64,000 bases of DNA from Coxiella endosymbiont of Dermacentor marginatus (GCF_907164955.1 NZ_OU015521.1:806001-870000), one strand, 5' to 3'. Shown: positions 20,961 through 31,835, numbered from the stretch's first letter. Notes: generated by a model from the sequence alone, not told the origin. Program-made: numbers and translations.

Positions 20961-21950
20961 CTAAACAAGGCCTAATTCTTTTACAGAATTATACTCTTCG
21001 CGCAGCTCATTCAAGGTTGCTTGCAATTTTTTCTGACCAAATTCATTATGTTTAATACCTTCAATAACTTTAACAACTCCATTTTCTGTTCGGCAAGGAA
21101 ATGAGAAAATCAATCCTTCATCGACTTCGTATTGGCCTTGGGAACACAAAGCCATGGAATAGCTTTCATTAAAAGGGGTAATATTGACTAAGCTCTGTAT
21201 ACTATCAATCACAGCATTAGCCGCTGAAGCGGCTGAGGAGGCACCTCGAGCTCTTATGATAGCAGTACCACGTTGTTGAATCAGAGGAGTGAATTCCTCA
21301 GTTAACCACTTTTTATCACAAATTATGTCTAGAGCAGGTTTGTCATTAATCATGACATGATAAAAATCTGGGAACTGAGTAGAAGAGTGATTACCCCAAA
21401 TAATCATATTTTTTACAGCTACTACTTTAACTCTAGCTTTAAGAGCTAATTGACTAATAGCCCGATTTTGATCAAGTCTTGTCATGGCATAAAAACGATC
21501 GTTAGGAATGTCAGGAGCATGATTCATAGCGATGAAGCAATTGGTATTACAGGGATTACCTACAACGAAAACACGAACGTCGTTTGCTGCATTCTCATTA
21601 AGTATTTTCCCATGTGTAGCAAAAATTTTACCGTTCTTTTCCAATAAATCTTTACGCTCTATACCTGCTTTTCGAGGTGCTGAACCTACTAAGAGTGCCC
21701 AGTTGACATTGCTAAAAGCAACCTTAGGATCTGAAGTTACTACAATATTGCGTAATAAAGGAAAAGCACAATCTTCCAACTCCATAACGATACCTTTTAA
21801 CGTCGGAAGAGCGGACTCAATCTCAAGTAAATGTAAATCGAGCATAGTATCCAAACCAAATGCTTGTCCCGAAGCTAAACGAAACAATAAAGCATAACCA
21901 ATTTGTCCAGAAGCACCGGTTACTACTATGACTTTGACATGCTTTGTCAC
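20961..21950 (-). CDS. mdh: Malate dehydrogenase
   Basis: Mdh interconverts malate and oxaloacetate with NAD in the TCA cycle. The Rossmann motif [18 protein letters not shown] lies at the N-terminus, with GNPCNTN, the active-site RLDQNR, and the catalytic histidine in IIWGNHSS. The length of about 329 residues is that of the cytosolic-like bacterial type. An ATG at 21954-21956 would place GAGGAG directly against the start codon with no spacing. The GTG at 21948-21950 has six bases of spacing and gives the N-terminus MTKHVKV, which agrees with my recollection of the C. burnetii protein. I therefore use the GTG. Confidence 0.95.
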   Translation of the reverse strand: MTKHVKVIVVTGASGQIGYALLFRLASGQAFGLDTMLDLHLLEIESALPTLKGIVMELEDCAFPLLRNIVVTSDPKVAFSNVNWALLVGSAPRKAGIERKDLLEKNGKIFATHGKILNENAANDVRVFVVGNPCNTNCFIAMNHAPDIPNDRFYAMTRLDQNRAISQLALKARVKVVAVKNMIIWGNHSSTQFPDFYHVMINDKPALDIICDKKWLTEEFTPLIQQRGTAIIRARGASSAASAANAVIDSIQSLVNITPFNESYSMALCSQGQYEVDEGLIFSFPCRTENGVVKVIEGIKHNEFGQKKLQATLNELREEYNSVKELGLV

Positions 21951-22603
21951 TTTCATCTCCTCTTTATGCTAAAAATACAGTAATTTCCAATTTCTGTTAA
22001 TGATATCGTCCCACTAGGACAAAGTGGGGATTAATAAACAACAATTTAACATTATATTGCAAGGCGTTATACTACTTAATTCAAGTATCATCATGCTACC
22101 CTCCGCTTCCAAGATACATTGTGTGACTTCGGGTGCTATCCATTCGAGTCACCAAAACGAAGATAGGAAGTAATATTCTCAAAGATTTGAAAAAACTTTG
22201 AAGGAAATAGCTGTAAATGAAAAAGGTAACCAAGGAGAGTACAAAACTGACCTGACTTTATTTATTTTAGCGTATGAATCTTGTTAAGGAATATTGTCAT
22301 TTTTAAGACAGTCACACATTCCGCATTGACAATAGTCTGATAAACTTCAATAAGTCGATAATCAATTCGATTACCACTGACAGTAAGTTTCATAAGAAGA
22401 AACACCTCTTAGCAAGAGGGTATTTTAGCATTAACAACTGTAATTCTTGATAAAAAATTCTATTAGCATAAAGATTTGATCTTACCATAATAAGATATTG
22501 CGCTTTCGTTGAACCTGCATCTTATTTTAGATAATTGAATGTATTTAAAAATCTCTAATCTAACATGTTTGGTTGATTAAATAAGTAAATTTACATGACA
22601 CTA
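21951..22603. other. Spacer between mdh and nudE with several hairpins
   Basis: No gene was recognised in these 653 bp. Three hairpins occur. One is at 22010-22028 (CCCACT arms) in the likely mdh leader. The second is at 22123-22152 (GTGACT arms). The third is at 22407-22421 (CCTCTT arms, AGC loop), which on the minus strand is followed by TGTTTCTTCTT and could terminate nudE transcripts. Confidence 0.45.
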
Positions 22604-23155
22604 TCAATTATCGGATATACTTGGATAATGCTCCAATAAAAATAAAGCAGCTACACTACGTGCTTCATGAAATTCAGGATGAATAAGTAATTCATTTCTT
22701 CGTGACAATTTCCAAGGAATAACTTCCAGTGGCTCAGGTTCATCACCACAGATAGCTTCTGGATAAAGATCTGTCGCTAGCACGATATGCATCATAGAAT
22801 CTAAATAGCCAGGAGAAGTACTAAAACAAAAGATAATTGACATATTACGTGAACCATATCCCGCTTCTTCTTTTAACTCACGCTCAGCTGTAAGTAAAAG
22901 TTCTTCTCCTTTTTCAACACTGCCTTTCGGAAAACCTAACACATAATCATTTAGTCCCGTACTATACTCCCGAACTAGCAATATCGTTTCGCTGTCTAGC
23001 AAAGGAAGAATCATTACGGAATTACACCCGCGTCCACAAATACGCTCAAAACGACGTTCCTCTCCATTAGAGAAACGTAGATGCAACTCTTCGATTTTAA
23101 ACAATCGACTTTGGGCAATGACGGTTTTATCAATAATTATTGGTTTTTTACTCAT
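22604..23155 (-). CDS. nudE: ADP compounds hydrolase NudE
   Basis: NudE is a Nudix hydrolase acting on ADP-ribose, NADH and diadenosine polyphosphates. The 183 residues contain a full Nudix box beginning at GSVEKGEELL and including RELKEEAGY. The NudE-type flanks VARSRLF-like (VIAQSRLFKIEEL), ILLVREYS, LYPEAICGDEPEPL and HEARSVAALFLLEHY are also present. It could take part in turning over the NAD pool that nadA and nadD supply. It is flanked by long decayed spacers on both sides. Confidence 0.93.
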   Translation of the reverse strand: MSKKPIIIDKTVIAQSRLFKIEELHLRFSNGEERRFERICGRGCNSVMILPLLDSETILLVREYSTGLNDYVLGFPKGSVEKGEELLLTAERELKEEAGYGSRNMSIIFCFSTSPGYLDSMMHIVLATDLYPEAICGDEPEPLEVIPWKLSRRNELLIHPEFHEARSVAALFLLEHYPSISDN

Positions 23156-25683
23156 AATTCAAAATTTTATTTTCATATTGGTAAGTAAAAAATAATAAAC
23201 TTTATGAAATCGGTTACACTGTTCATTTTATATGAGTACACTCTATGGTGTCTTTAAAAATTTTCTTATTATAATTTTAATTTGCACGCTTTACCTCACA
23301 TTTCTGACTCAATTCCTAAAGAAAATTACGCTTAGGCGCTGTTTAGAGATTTTAAACAACAATTACTTTTTATCGCCAATACACAATTTATATCATTTTT
23401 ATAATGGATGGCACTCAGTGTATTCTCTGTGTCAGCTGACAAAAAATTATTTTGTAAGGTAGAAAAGTTTTAGATTTAAAAAAGAGAATCGAAATCATAT
23501 ATATAAACCACTGATATTTAAATATTTAGCTATTAAATTTAAACTGTCATTGATTCTCTATATTTTTAATGCTATTTGTGATGACTCTAGACGATTTTGT
23601 TTAAAACATCATGAGATATCTTACTTTAGTATATTCTATTGCTCCTTTTCGGGAATCTCTAGCTTGAGTAGATTTCAATTAGGTTATTACTACTTTTAAC
23701 AAATGTAAAAAAGAAAAAATGAATAGCTATTATTATTTCAATTTATTTTTTAATCATCCACTCGTATTTCCATACAGAGTATTTTTAATTGGTATTTTAA
23801 ATGGATTTTTCTGAGAATGGTTTTATACATGCACCATAGTACTTTAGTAGATTTAACAGTTTCCAATGTTATTATTATATAATAATAGATGATTTGATAC
23901 AGAAAATTTTGAAATACTAAAATATATTGGCATTATTCTTATTTCTTAAGATAGCTCCTTCTTTACCAAAACAAAATAAAAAACAATCTTTAATTTTTAA
24001 GATATTCTTACAATACTATTTTGTTTAAATTTATTTAAAAATAAGTATTAAAAATTTAAAATCGTCGTCAAATTTTATAAATAACTTCTGTTGAATGAGT
24101 TTCTGAAGAGTTTAAGCTACAAAACTGATCTTTTAAACAGTGCTTCTTAATAATATATTTAGGAAAATGATGAGTTATCGAAGAAGATATCCATCTTAAA
24201 TTAGATCATAAAAAACTTTTATCTGATATCAAAGTTATCAAAGAAAATCTATAATTAATAGAGTTGGAAAATATTATTGCCATGAAAATCCACATGATAA
24301 CATTTAAGCTAAGAAAATATATTTATTTGAAAAGTTTTAGAAACTTACCAGAAAATTATATTTACAATCATAATTATTCACCGACTTATTATTTATAGAG
24401 AAACTTTGAAAACGCTAACTATAGAAATCTCGTTAATTTTCTTTATTTATTCAATTTAATTTGCTTTTAGTATTAATTAACTGGACTAATTCTTTTCTTT
24501 TTCTAATCTAAGAATATGAAAAATAAAAAAGCAATTGTCGACTGTTCCTCCTTTCACTCTATGGTATCAAAATAAGTTATCATAAATAAATTGATTAATT
24601 TTAACAGTGCAAGAGACCACAGCAAGAATTTTTGTTGACGAAATAGATTTCTATTAATTAAACTTAATCAATTAACATCGCTCTTATTCACAATCTCTCT
24701 AAATTCTTTATATTGAATTAAACTATTATAGAAATATTTAAGCTGACATGTAGTAAAACTTAACGAACCCTTTATTGAAACAAAAAAGCGTATAGGACTG
24801 AAAAAATTCAAACTAAGTCCCTATTTCAGGGACGTCCTATTGTTTAGCCTGTATTTAAAAATGAAGTTATATACCTCTTATTTCAAAGATAAAAAATGGA
24901 AGAAAATAAGATATTATTGGCTACTCCTGAAATTATTAAAAAATATGAAAGTTGTATCTTTAAATCCCACTAACCATACGAAACCTAATCATATGAAATG
25001 ATATTATCTTTTTCTAAAGATCATTCGTTATCTAAGCTAAAGAAAATTAATATTTATAGGCACAGTACTTATGTTGCGAATTACTACTTTTTTATTGTCA
25101 AATAAAGAAAAATCCGTTTCATTTAGAAGAGAAAGCTAATAAAAAAAGATTATAAAGATCTTACTAACCACTGGGCGGCTCTTACTGCTGTTCTGATTAT
25201 TGCTTTACTTTCATTACTTGATAAAAGTCTATACCGTTAAATATTGAATATTTTTTCATGCTTACTAACAATATTGTTTGTAGCATTTGTTTCATGTAGC
25301 CATTTGGTTCGCTATGTTCAATCCAAAAAATTAGGAGAATTGAAAGAGTTCAAACAAAAGTTTCTTTTTATTGCACTCTAAATAAATACACTGTTAGCCT
25401 TCTTAATTTTTATTAGCATGAATAATTCATACTTGATAATAATAGGTGTCTGAATGATCACTCTTAAAGAAGTTTACACTACAGGTACTTCATAGTTTCA
25501 TGCCAGAAGAATTTAATTAATTCAATTGTTAATCCTTAAAATTGGCTTTACAAGATAAGTGAAAGCATTTTTTGGTCTCTACTAAGAGGCCGTATTGCTT
25601 TTCTTGAAATTATTTTAATTTTTGTTCTTTTAGGAGAATGGATAATTTATGTTACAACGATTCAAAGAGACTAAATTAAATAA
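23156..25683. other. 2.5-kb decayed spacer
   Basis: Apart from a membrane-protein relic near 25140-25680, nothing was recognised. A 76-codon frame at 23232-23462 begins with a hydrophobic segment but is followed by low-information sequence and has no ribosome-binding site. The composition is strongly AT-rich. Patches near 24780-25010 read as protein-like fragments (for example ILLATPEIIKKYES) that I cannot assign. Confidence 0.4.
25140..25680 (+). pseudogene. Remnant of an unidentified multi-span membrane protein
   Basis: Reading across stops and frame shifts gives hydrophobic segments such as HWAALTAVLIIALLSLLD, ILFVAFVSCSHLVRYVQ, INTLLAFLIFISMNNSY and AFLEIILIFVLLGEW, joined by charged loops. 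The pattern suggests four or more membrane spans of a once-functional protein. The family is not recognised. The end lies against the downstream end of the CBU_0592-like gene on the other strand. Confidence 0.4.
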
Positions 25684-25962
25684 TTAATTCTTAATCTCAC
25701 TGCGGAAATAAACTGCTTTAGTTAGACCAAACAGACTGATTAAAAGCCAAGAAATTTCTATGATACCAGAAGCTAAATTCCAAGAAAAATATAAAGAAAC
25801 CAAAATGAACCCTGAACCCATAAAATTTAAAAAGGAATAAGCAATACTCCTTTGATTGAGCTTATCCATGTGTAATAAACAATAAGCTAATAAAACTAGA
25901 ATAACTCCACTGATCCCGATAATATTAAACTCTGTAGATAAAAATTGAATTAAATATCTCAT
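25684..25962 (-). CDS. Small membrane protein, CBU_0592-like
   Basis: This 92-residue protein has three predicted membrane segments (IIGISGVILVLLAYCLLHM, AYSFLNFMGSGFILVSLYF, GIIEISWLLISLFGLTKAV). The pattern, with LNQRS between the first two, resembles the small-membrane-protein family named after C. burnetii CBU_0592. Function is unknown. Its ATG directly abuts the stop codon of the DUF2797 gene (TAAATG), so the two should be translationally coupled and cotranscribed. Confidence 0.8.
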   Translation of the reverse strand: MRYLIQFLSTEFNIIGISGVILVLLAYCLLHMDKLNQRSIAYSFLNFMGSGFILVSLYFSWNLASGIIEISWLLISLFGLTKAVYFRSEIKN

Positions 25963-26787
25963 TTATAAGACCATACATTCGACATTATAACCACCGTATT
26001 TCCGTATATTAATAACTCCTGTGTCTAAAATAAGATATTGCCCTTTTATCCCTAAAAGGGAGCCCTTGATAATAGGCGCTTTCTCAAATGAAAGGACTTT
26101 TGTTTTATCCGGATATTTCAACACAGGGTAACTTAATCGAGTAACCGGCACCGTTTTAAGTTTACAAATATCTTTCTCTTTAAATTGGTTTATTAATTTA
26201 AAGATAAAAGAGTTGGCCTCTTTTAACAGGGCATCTCTTGCAGAAATTAAATCTATTTCTTCAATATTATTTTTTAACATCAATCGCCAATCGGTACGAT
26301 CGGCTATGAAGGATTTTAAGATAACCTCTACCATACCTGCTTGATACCGATTTTTCGTCCGAAAAATCGGTATCGCCTGAATAGCACCTTGATCAATCCA
26401 ACGGGTAGGCACCTGTGTTTCCCGAGTAATTCCTACTTTTAGACCTGAAGAATTGGCTAAATAAACTATATGACTTTGATGACAATGAGCATGTGCCCAA
26501 TCATCAATAAGACATCCTCCTTTTTCTACCAGACAGCGTTCCGGGCGGATAATACAAAGATTACATTCTTTTAAACGCCTAAAACATGGAAAACAAAATC
26601 CTTGCTGAAAACTCTTATTAATTTTACGCCTGCATTGAATGCAACAAATTAACCCTGAATGTTCGAATGAAATAGATTTACCTAACCAAGCATTTAATAA
26701 AATTTCACCGCTCTTGTAGGTTAAATAATATTCAATTGGGGTCTTAAAAACGCTTTTTAATTTTTTTAAAAAAATATTAACTTTCAT
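25963..26787 (-). CDS. DUF2797 zinc-ribbon protein
   Basis: This 274-residue protein matches the DUF2797 family. An N-terminal cysteine-rich region holds CCIQC, CFPCFR, CNLC, PERC and the WAHAHCHQSH histidine-cysteine stretch, likely binding one or two zinc ions. A conserved core follows: IVYLANSSGLKVGITRE and RWIDQGAIQA. The VGITR-RW arrangement is reminiscent of GIY-YIG nucleases, but this is only a resemblance. The function is unknown. The proposed ATG has GAGGA immediately before it with no spacing, so initiation may be inefficient or the true start slightly downstream. It forms a two-gene unit with the CBU_0592-like gene. Confidence 0.85.
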   Translation of the reverse strand: MKVNIFLKKLKSVFKTPIEYYLTYKSGEILLNAWLGKSISFEHSGLICCIQCRRKINKSFQQGFCFPCFRRLKECNLCIIRPERCLVEKGGCLIDDWAHAHCHQSHIVYLANSSGLKVGITRETQVPTRWIDQGAIQAIPIFRTKNRYQAGMVEVILKSFIADRTDWRLMLKNNIEEIDLISARDALLKEANSFIFKLINQFKEKDICKLKTVPVTRLSYPVLKYPDKTKVLSFEKAPIIKGSLLGIKGQYLILDTGVINIRKYGGYNVECMVL

Positions 26788-27164
26788 TCCTCTAATTAAA
26801 ATAAAAGACCAGAATTAAGCGCACCAAATTTATTGTGTTGACGATCGGTACAGGTGAAGCAATATCAACCACCACCGTATACTATCGTACTGAACTCTTG
26901 TCAGTAAACTTACGAGCAATTCACTCCATTCGATAAATTTCTCTCGCATCCTTTTAATTTAATCCACTTAATTATATAATTCCCACATCTTAACTCTATA
27001 TTCTTTGTATAGCACCCGCGATGCTTAATCCAATTGCAACATGAAAAAATGTGATAGCAGACTTTCTAACTTTAGAACGTTAAGCTTGCATTATAATTTT
27101 TTCATTCCCGTCCCAATAACGGACAACCAGCACGCATTACACCTCTTGCTACTAAAACATTTTG
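26788..27164. other. Spacer between nadA and the DUF2797 gene
   Basis: I see no gene or RNA in these 377 bp. A 61-codon frame on the + strand from 27041 runs into the end of nadA and looks accidental. Confidence 0.4.
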
Positions 27165-28193
27165 CTAGAATAGTGGAGAGTCAGCATGAAAATTTATCTC
27201 TTTCGATTTTCGGTAATGATAACTAAAATCCAGCATTCTCCGAAGCGGCACTTTAGCTTTAGCTATAATTTCGGCATCGAGTACGATTTCATTGTTGCCG
27301 GTGAGTAAAGACTGCTCTAAATCTAATAACGTGTTCATAGCCATCCAAGGACAGTGTCCGCAACTGCGACAAGTTGCTCCTTGTCCGGCAGTAGGTGCTG
27401 CAATAAAAGTTTTATGGGGTGACTGCTGCTGCATTTTATAAAAAATGCCATGGTCAGTTACCACAATAAAAGTGGAATTAGGTAACTCTCGTGATGCTTT
27501 CAATAACCGTGAGGTAGAACCAACTATATCTGCTTGTTCAATAACGGAAGCAGGTGATTCAGGATGTGCTAAAACTGCTGCTCTCGGGTATTCTTTTCGT
27601 AAAGCCAATAAAGCTTCCCCTTTGAATTCCTCGTGTACAACGCAAGCTCCATTCCATAAAATTAAGTCAGCATCCGTTTTCTTTTGAATGTAACTTCCAA
27701 GATAACGATCAGGAGCCCATAAAATCTTTTTACCCTCTTGATCAAGAGCACTAATAATGGCCAATGCATTTGAAGAAGTTACTATCCAGTCTGCTCGTGC
27801 TTTCACTGCTGCTGAGGTATTACAATAGACTACTACCACTCGATCAGAATAATTATCACAAAATCGAGAAAATTCATCGATGGGGCATGAAAGATCAAGC
27901 GAACAGGTAGCTTCTTGAGTAAGCATTAAAATTCGTTTTTCCGGGCTCAATATTTTTGCGCTTTCACCCATAAAACGTACACCGGCAACAACCAACGTAG
28001 AAGCAGAATGGACCATCCCAAATTGAGCCATGGCCAAGGAATCACCAACAAAACCTCCTGTGCTATCCGCTAAAAGTTGCGTTTCAGGAGGTGTGTAATA
28101 ATGTGCAACTAAAACAGCATTTGCCTCTGTAAGTAAAGCAGAAATGCGCGTAATACTCTGATTAAGTTCGGGAGTTAATAATAATGAAGACAC
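27165..28193 (-). CDS. nadA: Quinolinate synthase
   Basis: NadA makes quinolinate from iminoaspartate and dihydroxyacetone phosphate using a [4Fe-4S] cluster, the second step of de novo NAD synthesis. The 342 residues include [14 protein letters not shown] and GDSLAMAQF, with candidate cluster cysteines in [18 protein letters not shown] and the C-terminal [10 protein letters not shown]. The start is GTG at 28191-28193 with GGAT nine bases upstream. The partner nadB is not in the window, while nadD is. Its retention fits an organism that makes its own NAD or supplies it to a host. Confidence 0.96.
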   Translation of the reverse strand: MSSLLLTPELNQSITRISALLTEANAVLVAHYYTPPETQLLADSTGGFVGDSLAMAQFGMVHSASTLVVAGVRFMGESAKILSPEKRILMLTQEATCSLDLSCPIDEFSRFCDNYSDRVVVVYCNTSAAVKARADWIVTSSNALAIISALDQEGKKILWAPDRYLGSYIQKKTDADLILWNGACVVHEEFKGEALLALRKEYPRAAVLAHPESPASVIEQADIVGSTSRLLKASRELPNSTFIVVTDHGIFYKMQQQSPHKTFIAAPTAGQGATCRSCGHCPWMAMNTLLDLEQSLLTGNNEIVLDAEIIAKAKVPLRRMLDFSYHYRKSKEINFHADSPLF

Positions 28194-28325
28194 TATTTAT
28201 CCGAATCTAACTTAGGATTAGTATATCTTTAATTTGCTCTGCTTCCATATAAAATTCTCCTATATATTCGTTAGTTCTCTATCCACGTAGCTTTATCGTG
28301 ATAAGAATGAATTATAGTGAGTTTT

Positions 28326-31300
28326 TCATACCCGTTCAATTTTTTCTGTCGCAAACAGATAGTCTAACCATAAATCAGATAAAATTTCTTGAGTTCGATT
28401 CTGAGATAAACGCTCTTCAATATTTTTAATATCTATCAATTCCATAGGTTGATGTTGCCAAGAACAAGCATAAACAGCTTTTGTCCTCTGTCCAGTATCG
28501 GGGTTGATTTGCCATTGCAGACATTGAGCACACACTCCTTTCATCATACATTGCATCGGACCATAGGCCGAAGCAATAAATTCTGCCTCCGGTTTAAAAT
28601 ATTGCTGCAATATACCCTCTCGTCCCTTTTGAACTCGTCGTAAAAGATGAGTCGAACCAATAACATAAACATAATCAATCGCTTGTAACGGAATGGGGGG
28701 CATCTGTTTTGCATAGCGATGTAAAACAGAAATAAGCTCTCCTTGAGCAGCTCTATCTTGTGAACGTTGAGACCTGATTATCTCACCCCCTTTAGTTAAC
28801 CATAAAATAACATCGCTTACTGCTTCTAATTCTTTACGACAGTAAAGCTCATTGACTTTTTCGATTAAGGCCACATAGAGTACACGATGTCCTGCTTTTC
28901 GCAATATAGGCCCTAAAGAGCGCAAATGTAAAGCAGCCAGAAATCCACCAATGATCATTATATTTTTCTGACCTTCTTGAGGGATTTTGCTATAACAACC
29001 TGTCGGCCCCATAATGGAAATCGGCTGCCCGGGTTTTAAGGTAGCTACCAACCTGGAGCTAGCACCACGTTCCAAAACCATAAAGCTCACTACATCCGGA
29101 TCAGAATCTCGATTCACGCTCATCATCGCTAGGGCTTCGGTTTGCAAACGTGTGTCCCCAATGAGCGGTGATAACCATTCGAAATTTTGTAATCGATAAA
29201 ATTGACCCACTCGGAAATTACGGGCTGCTATTGGTGCTCTAATTTGGCATTCCACAATTTCAGATGAATGTCGTCGAACTGCTATCACCCTCATTTCAAA
29301 AAGGGCAGATATTTTGGCACGGAATTTCTCATATGTAATTCCATCCCCATCACACTGACGCTTATGTTCGAGTGCTTTGACAATTTTAGGATAGGCTCGC
29401 TTAGCAGAAGCAATAGCTTTTACAACACTTCCGTGGAAAATAGGATGTGTATCGCCTAAGAAACTTACAAGATGACCATCTGCTTCGTAACTCGTGAAAG
29501 GTCCAAAATATTCAATCTTACAGTGACCTTCTTTATTAATTTCTTTTAATTTGTTATTTTTTAACTCAAACCTTTGATAATTAGATCCTTCGCAAGAAAA
29601 AGTATTTTTATGTTCATAAGTGTATGCTATATTGGGTCTGGCTCCAGTCGCCACGAAAATAGAACGAGCTGGTAAAGTATGATCTTTGTCCGTCAACATC
29701 CAAACCCCATTTTCATCCATAACACGCCACCGACATACCAAAGCTGTTACCCAACCGTTGGCATCTACTTTTACGGTTTTTAATTCTAAACATTCGATAT
29801 AATAAATGCCTTCCTCTAAAGCCTTTATTATTTCCTCATGGTTACGTTTGTAGGCGGGAGATTCTCGCATAGTCCGGTGATAGACTATAGTTACCCCACC
29901 CCATTCATGAATAAGTCTTATGAAATCAACTGGCCGATTTTCTTCTTTTGCTTTTCGACGTTCCTCACTCACTGCTCTTCCATGATTGAGGAATTCATCT
30001 AAAATTTCTAAAGAAATTTTGTCAAAGCGAGATCTTAATGATGTTTCACCAAAATATTCACTAAGCTTTTTATATCGTTGGATTATTTTTTCTACTTGAG
30101 TAATGTAATACGCTTGAACCTCAGTTGCCGTGTCAATAGCTGTTAATCCACCTCCAATCACTACTGCAGGCAAACGCACTTGTAAATTGGCCAAACTTGA
30201 GGATTTAGCAGCACCTGTTAATTGAAGCGCCATTAGAAAATCATTGGCTTGACGCATACCAGGAGCTAAGCTGTGTGGAATTTGTAATGCGCGAGATAGC
30301 CCGGCACCTACGGCTATTGATAAATGATCTAAACCCAAACGCCACACGTCTTCAACTAGTAGGGTACCACCAAAACGAATGCTACCAAATACTTGAAAAT
30401 AAGGACGTCTTAATAAGCTGATATAAATTAGCTTTAAGAAATTCTTATCCCAACGTACAGTAATTCCGTATTCAGCGACTCCTCCAAAACCAGACATTAC
30501 CCGATTATCTAATCGTTCTTGTAAATCCGCATAGTTTCGAATAGGTTCGGTAATAAGTTCGTGAGGTAATGGTTCAATTTTCAAACCGTCGGTTCCTACA
30601 ACGGCAAAACCTTCCATCAAAAGAAAATGTGCCAATGTAAATCCAGCAGGACCCATCCCCATAATTAAGATCTTTTTCCCATTATAAGCCTTAGGTAGGT
30701 ATTGTTCTCGTCGCAGAGGGTTCCAACGTGTGAGCAAATCGTAAATCTCCGCTCCCCATGGTAATTCCAGTACATCTGTCAAAATTCGTGTTTCAGTCTG
30801 AGGAATGTTGACCGGATCTTGTTTTTGGTAAATGCAAGCTTTCATGCAATCATTGCAAATACGATGTCCTGTCGCAGGACACATCGGATTATCGATCATA
30901 ACAGTAGCTAGAGCAGCAATTGCATAACCTTTATTTTTTAAAATATGCATTTCAGAAATTTTTTCATCTAAAGGACATCCTGTTAATATTTCACCTAAAG
31001 GATTAATTTTTAGTGTTTGATTAGGATCACCTTTTTTTACAGGAAACCCCTTAGAACAAAAATCACTATCATTTCTATGACAATAAACACAATAATGAAC
31101 ATGGTCCATCGCTTCGCGTCGTTTCATACGAGGATCAGTTAAAGTAAAACCATCTCGATAATAGCGACGTGATTCGGAAGGGCCTTCTAAACGCCTTACT
31201 GGATCTCCAGGAACAGCGACCGTTTTCACTAAATTTTCGTAATTTAAATGTTTTGGCAAATGAAAGCTTACCCATCCTTTTACCGCTTTTTGTCCTTCCG

Positions 31301-31835
31301 ATTGAGTCATAGCGGCAACGCACCATAAGCTAAGCTTTTTAATAAATTCTGAATTGACTTCTGGCGCTTCTAATAGGCGCTGTCCCCAGCAAGCAATGGC
31401 TAATTCTCGATCAATTCTATTTAATCTGCTTATTTTCAATTGATTGGTTAGCCATTGATCTAATAGCGAAAAATTTTCTATTAAATCTACCTTTTTAAGC
31501 ACTAGACGACGTGCTTGACGCAAAACATAAAATTTTTTGAAATCGAAAATGGCGTTTTCTTGTAAGGTTATGAAACGTAAATGGTTGGCTGGCTTCTCAA
31601 TCGAAAAGAGGTCGGCAATAAAGGTTTCCAAAACAGTTCCACAGGCAATGATTAATTCACTAATCGCTTTTGGTTGCAAAGGCTCTTTTTCTCGATATCT
31701 AAGAAACTGTGCGTACAAAACTTTATCTTTTTTTTTCAAAAAAGTTAGAAAAGCAGAATCTAGCTTTTTAAGCCCGTTTATTGTAAACAATTCTGGAAAA
31801 TTGAATCCTTTCAGAATTAGTGATAAACTGTTCAT
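28326..31835 (-). CDS. Giant fused iron-sulfur flavoprotein oxidoreductase (GltD-like plus PyrK/FNR-like)
   Basis: This 1169-residue protein joins two electron-transfer modules. After a poorly characterised 240-residue N-terminus comes a cysteine cluster (HYCVYCHRNDSDFC near 250, GCPLDEKI, CPATGHRICNDCMKAC near 330) like the iron-sulfur domain of glutamate synthase small subunits. A nucleotide-disulfide oxidoreductase fold follows (ILIMGMGPAGFTLAHFL near 393, VVIGGGLTAIDTATE near 557, IFVATGARPN). From about residue 860 a ferredoxin-reductase-like half carries FRVGQFYRLQNF, IMIIGGFLAALHLRS, and a final PyrK-like [2Fe-2S] set, MQCMMKGVCAQC plus a later cysteine. The substrate is unknown. The intact 3.5-kb frame argues that it is used. 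Confidence 0.82.
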   Translation of the reverse strand: MNSLSLILKGFNFPELFTINGLKKLDSAFLTFLKKKDKVLYAQFLRYREKEPLQPKAISELIIACGTVLETFIADLFSIEKPANHLRFITLQENAIFDFKKFYVLRQARRLVLKKVDLIENFSLLDQWLTNQLKISRLNRIDRELAIACWGQRLLEAPEVNSEFIKKLSLWCVAAMTQSEGQKAVKGWVSFHLPKHLNYENLVKTVAVPGDPVRRLEGPSESRRYYRDGFTLTDPRMKRREAMDHVHYCVYCHRNDSDFCSKGFPVKKGDPNQTLKINPLGEILTGCPLDEKISEMHILKNKGYAIAALATVMIDNPMCPATGHRICNDCMKACIYQKQDPVNIPQTETRILTDVLELPWGAEIYDLLTRWNPLRREQYLPKAYNGKKILIMGMGPAGFTLAHFLLMEGFAVVGTDGLKIEPLPHELITEPIRNYADLQERLDNRVMSGFGGVAEYGITVRWDKNFLKLIYISLLRRPYFQVFGSIRFGGTLLVEDVWRLGLDHLSIAVGAGLSRALQIPHSLAPGMRQANDFLMALQLTGAAKSSSLANLQVRLPAVVIGGGLTAIDTATEVQAYYITQVEKIIQRYKKLSEYFGETSLRSRFDKISLEILDEFLNHGRAVSEERRKAKEENRPVDFIRLIHEWGGVTIVYHRTMRESPAYKRNHEEIIKALEEGIYYIECLELKTVKVDANGWVTALVCRWRVMDENGVWMLTDKDHTLPARSIFVATGARPNIAYTYEHKNTFSCEGSNYQRFELKNNKLKEINKEGHCKIEYFGPFTSYEADGHLVSFLGDTHPIFHGSVVKAIASAKRAYPKIVKALEHKRQCDGDGITYEKFRAKISALFEMRVIAVRRHSSEIVECQIRAPIAARNFRVGQFYRLQNFEWLSPLIGDTRLQTEALAMMSVNRDSDPDVVSFMVLERGASSRLVATLKPGQPISIMGPTGCYSKIPQEGQKNIMIIGGFLAALHLRSLGPILRKAGHRVLYVALIEKVNELYCRKELEAVSDVILWLTKGGEIIRSQRSQDRAAQGELISVLHRYAKQMPPIPLQAIDYVYVIGSTHLLRRVQKGREGILQQYFKPEAEFIASAYGPMQCMMKGVCAQCLQWQINPDTGQRTKAVYACSWQHQPMELIDIKNIEERLSQNRTQEILSDLWLDYLFATEKIERV

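Noticed and set aside
22123-22152. Degenerate tRNA ending in TTCGAGTCACCA
   Set aside because: The sequence recalls a T-loop and CCA end, but no D-arm, anticodon arm or acceptor partner of correct length can be formed. It is a simple hairpin.
23232-23462. 76-codon frame divergent from nudE
   Set aside because: One hydrophobic segment only, the rest low-information, no Shine-Dalgarno; probably chance.
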